Position numbers and translations under genes: made by a program. 64,000 nt of DNA, from positions 182,001 to 246,000 of the forward strand of contig JAJOZX010006162.1 in NCBI GenBank assembly GCA_023014485.1, given 5' to 3'. This DNA is from Bathynomus jamesi (lineage: Eukaryota; Arthropoda; Malacostraca; Isopoda; Cirolanidae). Under the pieces are notes generated by a model that was not told where the DNA came from, did not search any database, and saw nothing but the letters and a program-made list of their open reading frames with translations. How positions within the stretch are numbered: the stretch's first letter is position 1; every line of letters starts with the position of its first letter. Below are positions 12,873 through 24,546 of this stretch, piece after piece.

Positions 12873-14685
12873 TACTTTCAGTCCAGAAACCTTGGTAACG
12901 ATTTCCCATTGACTGGATATCTTGATGGAAGTGTTCCCCCTGTTCGTCACTCACCGCGCCAAGGTTTTCGGGAAAGAAATCTAGATGTGAATGTAAAAAA
13001 TGTATTTTCAAGGACATGCGACAGCCCATTTCTTGATATGCATCGAGCAGTTTCTAAACTCCATCTTTGTATGCGGGAGACTTCATCCTGCCTTCATCCT
13101 GTAGAACCTCCCTGATTTGGGGCCCCACAAAGATTCCCTCCTTCAATTTCACAGCACTGATGTTTGCAAATTTCTCAACAAGGTAACGAAACCCTTTCGA
13201 ATTCGCCTTACACATTGCTTTCACAAAATTTTTCATTAAGCCGAGCTTAATGTGGAGAGGTGGCAGGAAAATCTTTTTTGGATCAACTAAAGGAACACAC
13301 TGGACACTGCCTGTTACTGGCTCGTATGTGCTTCTTTGATGCCAGTCACGTCTCTGATGTAATGATCCGCGGTAGCATAGGAAACAACAGTATTTCGTGA
13401 ATCCTCCTTGCATGCCCATTAACATACCACTGACTTTGAGATCACATATATTCCTTTGAGTGCTGTATTGGATTGATTCGAGTAGTATATTCATGTTATC
13501 GTACATCTCCTTTAGATGAACGGAGTGGGAAATCGGGATGGATAGCGTTCTTTAAGTCCCCATTATGCAGGAGAACCGCTTTCAAGCTTCGCTGTGAGGA
13601 ACCAATGAAGAGGAACCACTCAGATGGTGTGTGTACCTGTGAAAAGTTCTCGAAAAGTGCATTAATATCATGGCAATAGCAGAGCGGACCGTTTACTCTA
13701 AAGAATGTCGCCAAATCATGGTTTCGTTTTCGATAGTGAGACACTCAGACATTCTTCTCACGTAAGTGTTTCTGCTTGAGTCTCGAGGAGAGAAGTTCTG
13801 ATTTCTCTTTGGAGAGGGCTAGGTCTCTAATGAGGTCATTCAACTCATTTTGGGTAAGGGTAAGCCTCTCCAGCTCCGATTGCTCTTCGTCAGGTGTGTA
13901 GTCAAGATCGGCTGAAGGTCCTACATCCCCGCCAATCGCACCTTTGTCGAATTCCCTTTCATCTTCTAAAGAATTGAGTCCATGCTGTGGAGGTACCGGA
14001 ATTGGCATCGTGTCGTCGTGTCAGCGTGAGGGATCGGTCTGATTGCGGAGTCTACAGTCGGATAAACGATGTTATGCTTGTTCTTCACAGAGAATCCAGT
14101 TATGTTAACATTGCAAAAGTAACAATCGCTATGATTATCTCTCAGCTCCCTCCATATCATAGGTATAGCGAACGGCATCGACTTTTTCCTTTGGTTCAAC
14201 TAGTCACGTAATCCATTCGAAGAAGTGGTACAGAAAACATGTGGAGCGCATGCCTTATCTTGGTCGCCTAGTGGACAGCCAAAGTATAACCAGTAAGTTT
14301 TCCAAATATCCATCGTGATTGTAGGCTGTTGTGATTTAGTCGCGAACGTAACAGAAATTGTCGGGGTGATTTTTACTCTTTCGAGGCATGATGATCGATG
14401 AGTGGGTTGATGTAAATCACCTAAAAAATAAAATGTGTAAGTGGGCGACACAAAACAAAACACAACACACAACTAGACATGTGACTGTTATGCCAAAGAA
14501 TAAAAGAGTGTACATGTGCAACATTTTCAAATTTGTGGTCAGCAACTGCTCTCACCTAAAATACCACAAGACAACCTGCGGAAAGCTGAAACAACAAGAT
14601 GCCATATATGAGGGTACAGAAACGTAAAGCAAAAACCTACACCTAAGCAACGACAAAATTCTCCGCTACATGTATAGAGGACGTA

Positions 14686-16060
14686 AGGGGTTCCAGAAAA
14701 CCTTAGCCCCCCCCCCCATTTGCAGCTTACATGTTTACTTATATCGAAATAGTTTTTAGTGATTATAAAAATATATAAAATTCTTTATTTATTGCAGGTA
14801 TTAAAATTACTCTAGCTGATAAAGTGATAATATAATGGCTTCTCAATTAATTGGTGATTCGGAGAGGCAACGTGTGATAGATTGCATACGAGCAATAACA
14901 TTTCGGGAAACTCGTGATGCTGGAGCCACCTTTATAACACGTTCATGGGTTGCCAAAAAGTTGCGAAGAAGTGAGGACTTCGTCAAAAGAAATTGGAATA
15001 AAACTTTGGATGAATGTGAAATGGATACAACCAAATCTGGGCGCCCAAATTTTTCACTCTCTCAGGAAACAAAGGACATCATTGAAAGCGGTACGTGTAA
15101 GCGGAAAAACAGCTGTGCTAAACTTTCTAGAGAGATCGAAGTGTTGAGAGGAAAGATCGTTAGTGGTGAGATCATTCGACTGTACCGTAATAGGCAAGGT
15201 TTAAAGCCTTGGCATGAACTTCCAAAGCCAAGAAAAACTCAACTTAACATCGATGACAGAATGTGGTTTGCCCATTATCTTGAAGATTGGGATGTGGATG
15301 ATTTCATGCATTTAGCTGTCTCCGATGAATTTTCTGTTTACGTAACACGTCGGCCTAACTACCAAAATGATCGAGTGTGGGCGACAACACCAGATGAAAT
15401 CGATGACAATGAACATTATCGCGAATTATTAAAAAGTCCAGACTCTGTTGGTGTGTTTGTTTTGTTCACTGCAAAGAAGTTCATGTGGGTGCTGAAGCCA
15501 AATGGTCAGAGTTGGGATGGACAGTATTTTCGTGATATTATTCTATCCCAGCATGTCATTCCTTTTCTAAGAAACCCAAACAATGTTATGGATGTCGATC
15601 AGGTCACACTTCTGCACGATAAGGCCCCCTGCTTTAAGGCATTAGCCACTCAACAGTTGTTGCGGAAACATGAGATCGATTTCTTTGGAAATGAAGAATG
15701 GCCAGGAAATTCTCCTGACCTGAACGTCTGTGAACACATTGGATCAGTTATAAAGGACAAGGTTGAATGTCTGTTGTTTCAAGAACCTGCAGCAAATTGA
15801 TTTTCGAAGGATACAATGACGCAACACATTGAAACTGTTTTAGCAAATTTGCGTAACGATCAAGATCTATTCACGTCACTTTTGGCAAGCTACCCAAAGC
15901 GAATTCATGCTGTCTTGGAAGCCAATAGCGGGAACACCAAGTTTTAATTGTTTCTCATTAAATGGAGGATTAAATTCTCTTTTGTAAGGTATGTTTAGTT
16001 TTACTGTACCTCTAATAGTTTAGGCCATGGGCGGGGGGGCTAAGGTTTATTGGAGCCCCG
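14686..16060 (+). mobile_element. Tc1/mariner-type element, probably DD37E
   Basis: TIRs of about 30 bp: left AGGGGTTCCAGAAAACCTTA followed by a C-run; right, inverted, CGGGGCTCCAATAAACCTTA followed by a C-run. TA flanks are at 14684-14685 and 16061-16062. The 1375 bp element contains a single transposase frame on the plus strand. The poly-C stretch inside each TIR is distinctive. Confidence 0.88.
14835..15947 (+). pseudogene. Tc1-like transposase, one premature stop
   Basis: A 370-codon frame broken only by TGA at 15798-15800; the same frame continues with FSKDTMTQHIETVLANL to TAA at 15945-15947. The N-terminal ~110 residues carry two likely HTH units (SWVAKKLRRSEDFVKRNW). Catalytic motifs are VSDEFSVYV (first Asp), LLHDKAPCF (second Asp) and NSPDLNVCEHI (Glu). 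Counting gives 37 residues between second Asp and Glu, so DD37E rather than DD34E. TGA could come from an Arg CGA by one change. It is the least damaged transposase in the window. Confidence 0.85.
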
Positions 16061-16175
16061 TATATTATATATTTTATGTATAGTATTATACATATTATAT
16101 TATATATAATTATATGCATATTATATATATTATATAAAGTATTATATATTTCATATATTATATTTACTATATATA

Positions 16176-17070
16176 CAGGGTGTACATAAAGTCAGGATCT
16201 ATTTTTGTGAAGCACTTGGAAATTATATGGAATTCAATCATAAAATGATAAAGTGGTAACATTTATTAAATAATTAAGAGTAGGATTCGACGTGACGCCC
16301 ATCAGTATCCCTGCACAGCTCAAATCGTTCCGCAGCATTTCTAAACACATTCTGGAGCATTTGCGGGGTTATGTTATCTGCAGCAGTTCGTATACGTGTA
16401 TGTAAGTTTTCAAGACTCGTAATCTTCGTCTGATAGACGTGCGATTTGATAAAGCCCCATGCAAAGAAATCTAAAGGGGTTAAATCTGATGATCTCGCTG
16501 GCCAAGGTCTGTTGCTTCCGCGTCCGATCCAGCGATTTGGAAAACGTCCATTTAGATAATCCTGAACAATTTTGGCATAGTGACAAGGAGCACCATCATG
16601 TTCATAGACGACGGGGATAGGATTGTTATTACCGTCGTCTATCAACATGATGGTGCTCCTTGTCACTATGCCAAAATTGTTCAGGATTATCTAAATGGAC
16701 GTTTTCGAAATCGCTGGATCGGACGCGGAAGCAACAGACCTTGGCCAGCGAGATGACCAGATTTAACCCCTTTAGATTTCTTTGCATGGGGCTTTATCGA
16801 GTCGCACGTCTATCAGACGAAGATTACGAGTCTTGAAAACTTACGTACACGTATACGAACTGCTGCAGATAACATAACCCCGCAAATGCTCCAGAATGTG
16901 TTTAGAAATGCTGCGGAACGATTTGTGCTGTGCAGGGATACTGATGGGCGTCACGTCGAATCCTACTCTTAATTATTTAATAAATGTTACCACTTTATCA
17001 TTTTATGATTGAATTCCATATAATTTCCAAGTGCTTCACAAAAATAGATCCTGACTTTATGTACACCCTG
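16176..17070. mobile_element. Palindromic mariner relic, 895 bp
   Basis: Both ends read CAGGGTGTACATAAAGTCAG (right end inverted), followed by TA. The element is an almost perfect inverted repeat with about 440 bp arms around 16625. Each arm is the 3' half of one mariner: a C-terminal transposase coding end plus its TIR. So two element halves were joined tail-outward. It sits in an AT-rich tract (16060-16180). Confidence 0.85.
16274..16666 (-). pseudogene. mariner transposase C-terminal half
   Basis: Contains YEHDGAPCHYAKIVQDYL (second catalytic Asp) and WPARSSDLTPLDFFAWG (third Asp region), typical of mariner-type transposases. The N-terminal half with the first Asp is absent. The mirror copy on the plus strand (about 16625-16972) encodes the same region with a TGA in WPAR-. 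Confidence 0.85.
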
Positions 17071-17763
17071 TATTATGATCAGTCTCATCTTGAAAACTAG
17101 ACGTGCTAGAGGATAACGGAAAACAGATTTGAAATCAGCGTCCCAACATCTATCTAACCCACCCATAATTATATCTGATGAAAAATACTTGTTGGCCGGT
17201 GTTAGTAATGAAAAGTGTAATTGAAGAAATTTCCTTAAACAATTACTGTACCATAGGGCGGAGTGAAAAACTCATTTTTCGAATTTTCAAATTGGCTAGT
17301 GTGGAAAATGTGTGGAGTAGTGAGGAAATAAGCTGGCATAAATTTAAAATCATAACATTAATATCTTCAGGTGCCACAATGACCTTCAATATTGAAAAAA
17401 ATTGAAAAAAGCAGATTTTAACCAATAATTACAGAAGAGTCCACGATGCACAATAGACAAGAATTTATTCACACTTGTATAAAAATAGCTCAGTCAACCT
17501 TTAAAAAAAGTTTCTATTCTCTAAAAACAGTTTTCTATAGTCAGCTCACTCAGCTGTCACGTGAGTACCTCGGTTCAGTGTAGCTGTCGCTCTCGTAGCA
17601 GGTGGGTGTTCTGTTGTTGGCGTTACTCAGATAGTCTAAACTATATTTCTTATATATTTTGCATTTCTGTATTGTGTTGCCCTAAGTTTGCCATGTACTG
17701 TTAACTGAAATTAACGTATAATTGATATTAGCTCTTTCTTTTTCAGATTTGTATACTTTCAAA

Positions 17764-20187
17764 ATGTCTCGAGTTTGTGCAAAATCAACCAGGGCCTCAA
17801 CTGAGTGCCCCATGTTTGGTATGGGGGAAGATTTGTGGCACAGGAATCTTCCTACATACGAAGGAGTTTTTAAATATTACTTGTTTGTAAGAAACGATTT
17901 GAAACAGAATACTAATAAAGATCCTTCAATATCTCAAATATTAGAACAAGTTGTTGATAAATTGAAAACAATTTGGGAAAGTGCTTCCGTCCCAATTCTG
18001 TAAGACAGGCGAATTGAAACAATGTTCAGAAGCTACCACGAAAAGTATCGTGTCATTATGAAGCCATACCAAAGCAGAAAAAATTCTGAAGCTTACAAAG
18101 CAAAGATTGATATGTTCAAAAAAGAAGCACACACGAAACTTTTTGACATTGCAGCGTGCAAGTGCAAAGTACTAACACAATGTTCTTGTCCCAAAGAAAA
18201 AACGGTTCCAAAGGAAGAAGTGACGTTCCTCTTAGATCAAAGGAGTGAAAGAAAACTGTTTATTGATAGAGTAGATATTACACTCTCAAAGAAAAAAGCA
18301 TCTACGTTGCTAAGAAAGCAAAAAGAAGCTGTGAGGCTCACCAAAGAATCTTCACAGGAGAAATTGCAGGATACAAATGTTGAATTATCATCATCGACAT
18401 CAAATAGTGAAAGTGAATCTGGCGAAATATCAGACGATACATTTCCAGAGCCAGTTAGCTCGAAGAGAAAGCTCGAACAACCTGAAGAACAATTATTCAA
18501 GAAAAGGAAAACTACAAATCTACCTTCAGTGGCTACTGCTTGTGACAGGACTGCAGTTTCAGATCGAGCTGCAGCATTCATTGTTAGTGCAGTATTGCAA
18601 GATATTGGAGAAGTTTCTATTGACAATACATCTGAAGTAGTGGATAGGAGTAAAATCAGAAGAGAAAGACAAAAGAAGAGATCAGAAATTATGAAAGATC
18701 AAAATCAGGTCCCAATCAGAGGAATCTATTTTGATGGTCAAAAAGATTCTACACTCTTCCAAGAAAAAAAAGAGTCCAAAGTATATCAGAAGAAGGTAAC
18801 AGAAGAACATATCACTTTAGTGAGAGAACCTGGTTCAGATTATTTGGGCCATTATTCTGTGAATTCTGGATCAGCTGAAGAAATATGTAAAGGAATGTTT
18901 GAGTATATTGGAAATAATGACATGAACCTGGAAAACCTTGTTGCCATTGGATGCGATGGTGCAGCAGTCAACACTGGAGAAAAGGGAGGCGTTATAAGGC
19001 TTATAGAATTGAAGCTGAAGAAGCCAGTTCAACATTTAGTGTGCCATTTAGTTGCAAAGCTGGATGGAAAAACATGTGGCCCCCGCGGATTCACCGGTCC
19101 TATTGGCAGGGAATTAGAGAACTGTGAGAGTCTTCCTATTGTCGAGTTTGAAAGGATTGATGCTGAGGAACCAACTGTAGACTGTGAAGATCTTAGCACC
19201 GACCAAAAATATCTAATTGATATTCATCAGGCCATAACAAAGGGATATTGCTCTCCAGATCTTGCTCATCGTAGTCCAGGCAAAATGGCACATTCACGAT
19301 GGCTGACTACACCAAATCGTTTGCTTCGTCTATACGTTTCAACTGTAAGTCCATCTGAGAACCTCATGAACATTGCTTCTTTTATAATGAATAGGCTGAC
19401 CATACGTACCGTTTTGAACGGGACAGTACCGTTTGTTTTATATTTCCTGGCCGTCCCGTCGTTTTAATAAAATGTCAATTTTGTCCCGGTTTATGTACTT
19501 ACTTTTTCATGAATACAGAATATTACATAACCTCGTCCCTTTTTTGCCATCCCAATGTCCCGTTTTTGTCTCAAGGAAATATGGTCAGCCTAATAATGAA
19601 GGTCTACATCCCAATGTGGTTTTCTATTAAGCAAAGTACGTCTTTTGTCAATGGCTCAAAACATGTTTTCAAAACTATTGAACTAACAAGAACACTGAAT
19701 GACGAAGTAAAGGATATTATAAACCCTGTCATACAAAGAAATGCATTTTTTGCAAATCCAGAAAATATTCTAGCATCAATGATTCATGATGACCGCAGCG
19801 CCATGAGAATTAGCGTGGAGGCGAATAAAGAAAGCAAGGCAAACAAACAAGGAAAAAGTTGTGAGGCGTTTCACAGTACCTGTTATTCAATTTGAAGCTA
19901 CTGATTATACTGATTTAATTAATTGGCAAAAATGCATTGTCACTGAACCACCTGTGACAAGACACCTGACAGAAAATGAGATTGAAGAATTCATAGAAAA
20001 CAAGAGTACCCCTCCATTCGAGAAATTCCCTTGTCATACACAAGTAGTAGAAAGAATGGTAAAATTAGTGACTGAAGCATCATCAAAAGTATTTGGATTG
20101 AACGCGCGAGATGGCTTCATTAGATCAACACTTCAGTCACGTAAAAAAATGCCATCATTCGAAAGAAAAGCTGAATATAAAGTTTAA
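17764..20187 (+). pseudogene. Unclassified hAT-like transposase, interrupted
   Basis: Starts MSRVCAKSTR at 17764. TAA at 18001-18003 is followed by the same frame to 19391. A MITE at 19392-19592 interrupts; beyond it the protein resumes (VYIPMWFSIK, then RNAFFANPENILASM) and shifts frame near 19860 before ending DGFIRSTLQSRKKMPSF at 20187. Motifs: paired Cys (CKCKVLTQCSC), GIYFDGQKD (candidate first Asp), IGCDGAAVNTGEKGGVIR (second Asp), LDGKTCGPRGFTGPIG, LSTDQKYL, KMAHSRWLTT. Order and spacing suggest an RNase-H-like DDE core with the C-x2-H region of hAT enzymes. The LHxxELxLRHL stretch found in its relative at 40610-42652 is deleted after VCHL. I know this family as unnamed arthropod proteins. 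Confidence 0.78.
19392..19592. mobile_element. 201 bp MITE, TAGGCTGACCATA ends
   Basis: TIRs TAGGCTGACCATA with perfect 8 bp duplications ATAATGAA at 19384-19391 and 19593-19600, a hAT-type signature. It sits inside the transposase frame; removal restores ASFIM-KVYIPMWF. A second copy is at 50772-50968. Both contain ACGGGAC words near the ends. Confidence 0.92.
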
Positions 20188-20603
20188 ATAAAACGTTAAT
20201 AGAAAAAAACATGCGCAAGGATGGGTGGTTGGGAGGGCATGGGTGGAGCTCGACACGCAGCCACCTCCTCGTGGTGAGTTCTGGATTATTTAGATCATTA
20301 ATCAAAAGAACATTGATCTAAATAAACTAAGAGCTGCGTAATTCAGTAACTATTTTGGTAATTGGAACACTTAATATATAATAATAACAAGTAAGTTTCA
20401 GTTATTGTACTAATGCAGAATATAAGAAAATCATTATATTTCACTTTTTTCGACGGCTTTGTGGCACCTGAAGATATAATTTCGCAGGACTAATATTTAT
20501 GCATAGTCATTATCTATAGCACCCACATAATTTCCGCACTAGCCATATTTGAATTTCGAAAAAAGGTTTAAAAACCTCATTTTCGATCCGCCCTACTGTA
20601 CCA

Positions 20604-21139
20604 TTCTCAACCAAGTACAATAATAAATTATATGTATAATTGAGATTTCTCTTTAATTATATGAATACATTAAAATAATTTTCATTTTAACGAAAAACTT
20701 TTGTACTTTATATTCATTAGACACTAGAATTTTTGTGAAAACCTAACTTATTTACACAAAATTTTATTAAAAACTTCTAGATTTTCCTTCATTTACGTTT
20801 CAGTAGACTTTCACTTTATTGTAAAAATGAAAAGAGAATCAATCATGCTTCCTTGTCAAAGCGTGTATTTATATAATGGCTCAAAATCTCGCTCATATAA
20901 AAATAATTAAACTTTTTACCATATTAATACATACAGTAATCTTCAAATGAAATATAATGAAATGATTTTCATTCAAACTTTGAGAATGCGAACATCAAAA
21001 TTTGAAGACTTCATTCATGTTTTGAGGTCTTAATTCCTTTAAAGATAGATGGAACTTGAAAATGCATTCATAATATCAATTTGTAGACTGGTTCAAACTG
21101 TCATTCATATCAAAAAAATAATAAAGAATAAAATGTTAC
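20604..21139. other. Intron 8 sequence, no gene
   Basis: AT-rich intron DNA mirroring about 59802-60340 on the right arm. Nothing else recognised. Confidence 0.6.
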
Positions 21140-23800
21140 TTCATTTCCTCCGAGTCCACTTTGAACACATTCCACTCGCCCCAAATTTCTCTCCCAAATC
21201 CATCTTTGATTTCCATCCTCACAATGTAGTTCCGATGGTGAGACAAAATATGCACGTTTTCATTTCCTTGTGATAATAATTAATTAAAATAATTATGATT
21301 AACTTAACTATTTGACAAAAATGCTTATTTAAAGAAAATTTAAAAATGATTCCGATCTGTAATTGTAATTAAAATAAAACGAAATAAGCAAGGATGCAAA
21401 ATTTGTGGTGTCATCTTGAGGTAAATAAATTACCAAACTCTTTATATAACTATTAAAGAGAGTAACTATAAAAAACAACTATAATATCTATTACAAACAT
21501 TCGATAATGTAAAACAAAATCTATTGATAATGGGAATCATATACTGAGAGATAATTGGGATGAAGACTATAACACCAACTGAGAAAATAAAGAATAACCA
21601 ATTCAAAGAAATTACGTATAACGGACTGTTTATCTTCTCAGAACTGGTGAGGGCAAAAATCAATGAATCCATTTAAACTAGTCGATGAGACATGAACAAA
21701 GCCAAGAAGCTCTCACTTCTCACCTAACCAATGCTCTTCGCCTGGCATTCCGAACCCCTTCTTGTAATCGGCCCAGTTCCGAGTGAAGTTAATTGGCTTC
21801 GACACATTTACTCGGGAAAGGAAAACAGTCCATCCACCTCCGTCGGTTTCCATGTCACAATATACATCGACAGGGCGGCTACATTGACATCTAGAAACAA
21901 ATAATAGGTCATAGTCGAATCTCCTTTACTATAAACACAGATTTTGAACAATTGATTCTTTTAAAACAATTTCAAAATGTAATGCATTATTTCATTCTTG
22001 GTAATTGAAACACACCCACAATGTATGACGCCAATTAATTAAATGATGTTATCAAAGCGTTAAGGAGAACTTAAGGGCTCAGTAGTAAAACATTGAAATC
22101 CCTCGAAAGGCATAAAGAATGAAATGGAAAATTTAATGACATTATTAAAGGTGATGTTAATGCAGTAGAATGTCACCGTTTTACCTGAATGGATATATCT
22201 GGTAAATTCCACTTTTCGTATCTCCTGCGACGAGAATTTCGGAGCAATCAGTAGGTCTTAGGAAGAACAAATGAAAGGAATGTATACATAAAAAGTATTA
22301 AAATTTCACAAAATGTATTTTATTCTTTAATTAATTTTAAGATTAAAATTATTAAATCTTCGCTGAAAACGAAGAATATTTTTATTATTGAATTTGATTT
22401 AGTTCGTCTCATGCGTCCGCCATTACTAGTTGTCTGCATTTTACAAAAGTAAAATAATTATTTGTTATTTTTCCTAATGAAGAATTAAGCTTTAGAACTT
22501 GATGATCATAAAATTGAGTTAATCTTGTTTAAACTTAAACTAACCGAAATGTTGAATCTGTGGGCATGTAGAAATGTCGATTGCCGAAGTAGGGTGAGAT
22601 ATCCCATCCTCCTGAGGTCTTCTGACTGAATCAAATGAGAAATCAATATATGAGCTTAACTAATATAATGTAAATACATTTAAAATAAATTTCATTCTTA
22701 AATTAACTAAATTGGTGACGAAAAAGTAATATTTTAATGATATTTCTAGTAACATAGATTGGTAATTGGTAATTAATATTAAAAACATATTAAAAGAAAG
22801 TAACTAACCTAGAGTTAGTTTTGTCTTGAGTTAAATTAGGTTTCAAGGTTGATATTTTGAAATTGAGCTTCCAAAAGACCGAAGCTAAAAAGGTCACTGT
22901 GGAAAAAAAATATATCATTAACGTATTTACAATAATTAAATGTACATTTTTGTATATTGTCGCTAACTATTGCTTGAATTAAAATGAATTATTGAAAATT
23001 AATAATGAAAAAAATAGGCATTTTATAATGTAGGGAGAAGCATGATGTAAAAATAAATACTTAAAATAATGAAAAATGAAAATTTCCATTCAAAAATAGT
23101 TCATCACGAAATAATGCTAACTAACCATTAGAAGAACTATTAACGAATTAAGATGAGAAATATCAAATTCCTCATAAAAGTCATTCAGAATGAACGTTCA
23201 AAATGGAGATTTCGATTAAGATTGAATTTCATTTAAAAAATCACAAATATATTCCTAATCTTATCTTCTGTTTTCATTATAAGGAATTTGATGATCGAAA
23301 TAGAATTACTTGTTTGCTTTAGGAATAAAGTTTGGGGATCGTAATCCAAGGAAGAGATTCTTTATTTCCAAAAACATGCGTTTCATATCCTGATGCAAAG
23401 TCAATTGGTGTTGCAGAAGGACGTTTTCAAGTGGGGCTTCTGGATCCACCTTCACCACTACATCTTTGTCGACGCCAAATGCGGATAAAACTGAAATAAA
23501 ATAAAATTCTAACGTAACGAAACTTTTTCTTGAATAAATTTAAATAAATTTAATTGAATTAATAAGAGGTTGTAAGTCCCATTTAATTACAGTTTAGGCT
23601 TATACTAAGTAACGACAAACCAACTTTGACTAAAATAAGCCACCAATATTTGAATATTGTTTACGGTCTGTTCAAACAAATTCCTGGAAAAGTAAAAAAT
23701 ACAAAAGTCACTAAGTTCATTACTTTCCTGCAATTAAGTTACACTAATTTAATTAACCATTATGCCCGCAGACGGCAGGTTCTCTACTCATGCTCTAATT

Positions 23801-24152
23801 CAGGGGTTTTCAACCTTTCGTCTACCGCATACCGTACCCCTTTTACATTGTCCGTTCTACGCATGTACCCACTGAAAGGGTGAATTCATAGAACATACAA
23901 GAACGACATTCAGTTATGTTGTATTAATGTTCATAACTCTACAAATACAGGGTGTTTCAGGTCGACCCTAGAGCTATAGAAATTGGTAGAATTTGTAGTT
24001 TGTGTTTGGTATTTTGTAGTTAAAGTTTGTCATAGTAAATCCGCCAATTTCAAAATTTCCATATTTCTAGGGTCGACCTGAAACACCCTGTAAAATAAAA
24101 ATAACATATGCGTACCCATGGAGGTACGCGTACCCCAGGTAGAAAACCCCTG
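23801..24152. mobile_element. hAT-type MITE, CAGGGGTTTTCAACCT ends
   Basis: Ends CAGGGGTTTTCAACCT and, inverted, CAGGGGTTTTCTACCTGG. The 8 bp flanks CTCTAATT (23793-23800) and CCCTAAAT (24153-24160) differ at two positions. It carries a nested mariner-type MITE at 23948-24090. The GTACCCC/GGGGTACGCG inner words are inverted too. The element at 55317 has a related CAGGGGTTCTTAACC end. Confidence 0.8.
23948..24090. mobile_element. 143 bp mariner-type MITE nested in hAT MITE
   Basis: Perfectly paired ends CAGGGTGTTTCAGGTCGACC and their inverse, flanked by TA at 23946-23947 and 24091-24092. No coding capacity. Confidence 0.85.
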
Positions 24153-24174
24153 CCCTAAATGATATTAAAGGGGG

Positions 24175-24546
24175 TGGGAGAAAATAGACATTATATTTTT
24201 AAAGTGAAACAAACACATTTCTAATGTCAGTTTTACATATTTCAGGAAAGAAAATACCCTGATGGCTCAGTATACCAATGAAGAGAAGGTGGAGCTGGTA
24301 TTGCTACATGTTTCGGGAAAAAGCCAGAAGCAGGCATGTCAGTTATTTCACGAACATGCCTCTCTCTGGCTTTTTCCAGAAACATGTAGCAATAGCCGTT
24401 CCACCTTCTCTTCATTGGTATACTGAGCCATCGGGGTATTTTCTTTCCTGAAATATGTAAAACTGACATTAGAAATGTGTTTGTTTCAATTTAAAAATAT
24501 AATGTCTATTTTCCCTATGAGTCCATACTTCTGGGACATCCTGTAT
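24175..24546. mobile_element. Foldback mariner relic
   Basis: Near-perfect inverted repeat centred at about 24342. The arms encode the start of a Tc1-like transposase (AQYTNEEKVELVLLHVSGKS on plus). The right end is a mariner-type terminus, inverted CAGGATGTCCCAGAAGTATG; the left terminus is missing. Formed like the palindrome at 16176 but from element 5' halves. Confidence 0.75.

Larger units (their letters stand above)
11516..14389 (-). pseudogene. Decayed uncharacterised protein of TIR element
   Basis: Starts ATG at 14389 (MPRKSKNHPDNFCYV) and continues through several frame changes: WLYFGCPLGDQDKACAPH (14200-14472), MPFAIPMIWREL (13966-14199), MPIPVPP (13745-14008), HNGDLKNAIHPDF (13496-13744) and TKYCCFLC, LPPLHIKLGLMKNFVKAM, EGIFVGPQIREVL (13054-13506). 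Then SLKIHFLHSHLDFFPENLG and HFHQDI follow, reading to 12875. A mariner splits the frame; the last 28 codons resume at 11599 and end at TAG 11516-11518 with one internal stop. I recognise this as a family common in arthropod and cnidarian genomes but usually unnamed. It has Cys/His pairs (YCCFLC, CYFC) and conserved Asp/Glu, consistent with but not proof of a DDE transposase. Confidence 0.72.
11317..17204. mobile_element. 5.9 kb TIR transposon with uncharacterised gene
   Basis: The right arm is uninterrupted here (mirror near 60400), so 11317-17204 is inserted DNA. The ends are inverted repeats of about 110 bp: left TACACTGGTCGACAA, right (inverted) TAACACCGGCCAACAA. A further inverted block, CAAATCTGTTTTC...CCTCTAGCACATGTAG at about 11398-11432, matches the inverse of about 17098-17145. 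The target duplication is unclear; GTGAAAA on the left and ATGAAAA on the right hint at one. Inside, one decayed gene on the minus strand (14389-11516) is the only non-Tc1/mariner coding content. Three Tc1/mariner-type elements (11601, 14686, 16176) landed within it later. Confidence 0.75.
17254..20595 (+). mobile_element. hAT-like transposon with unclassified transposase
   Basis: Ends TAGGGCGGA / TCCGCCCTA are flanked by perfect 8 bp duplications CTGTACCA (17246-17253 and 20596-20603). The right arm has a single copy at the empty mirror site near 60345. TIR similarity continues with indels: GGCTAGTGTGGAAAATGTG against GGCTAGTGCGGAAATTATG, and a perfect ATATCTTCAGGTGCCAC pair near 17365 and 20470. 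TAGGG ends plus 8 bp duplications fit hAT-type transposons. The single gene inside runs on the plus strand. Overlaps intron 8 of the left FReD gene. Confidence 0.88.

Noticed and set aside
18237..18626. Serine-rich protein on the minus strand
   Set aside because: Exact shadow of the transposase coil region on the plus strand.
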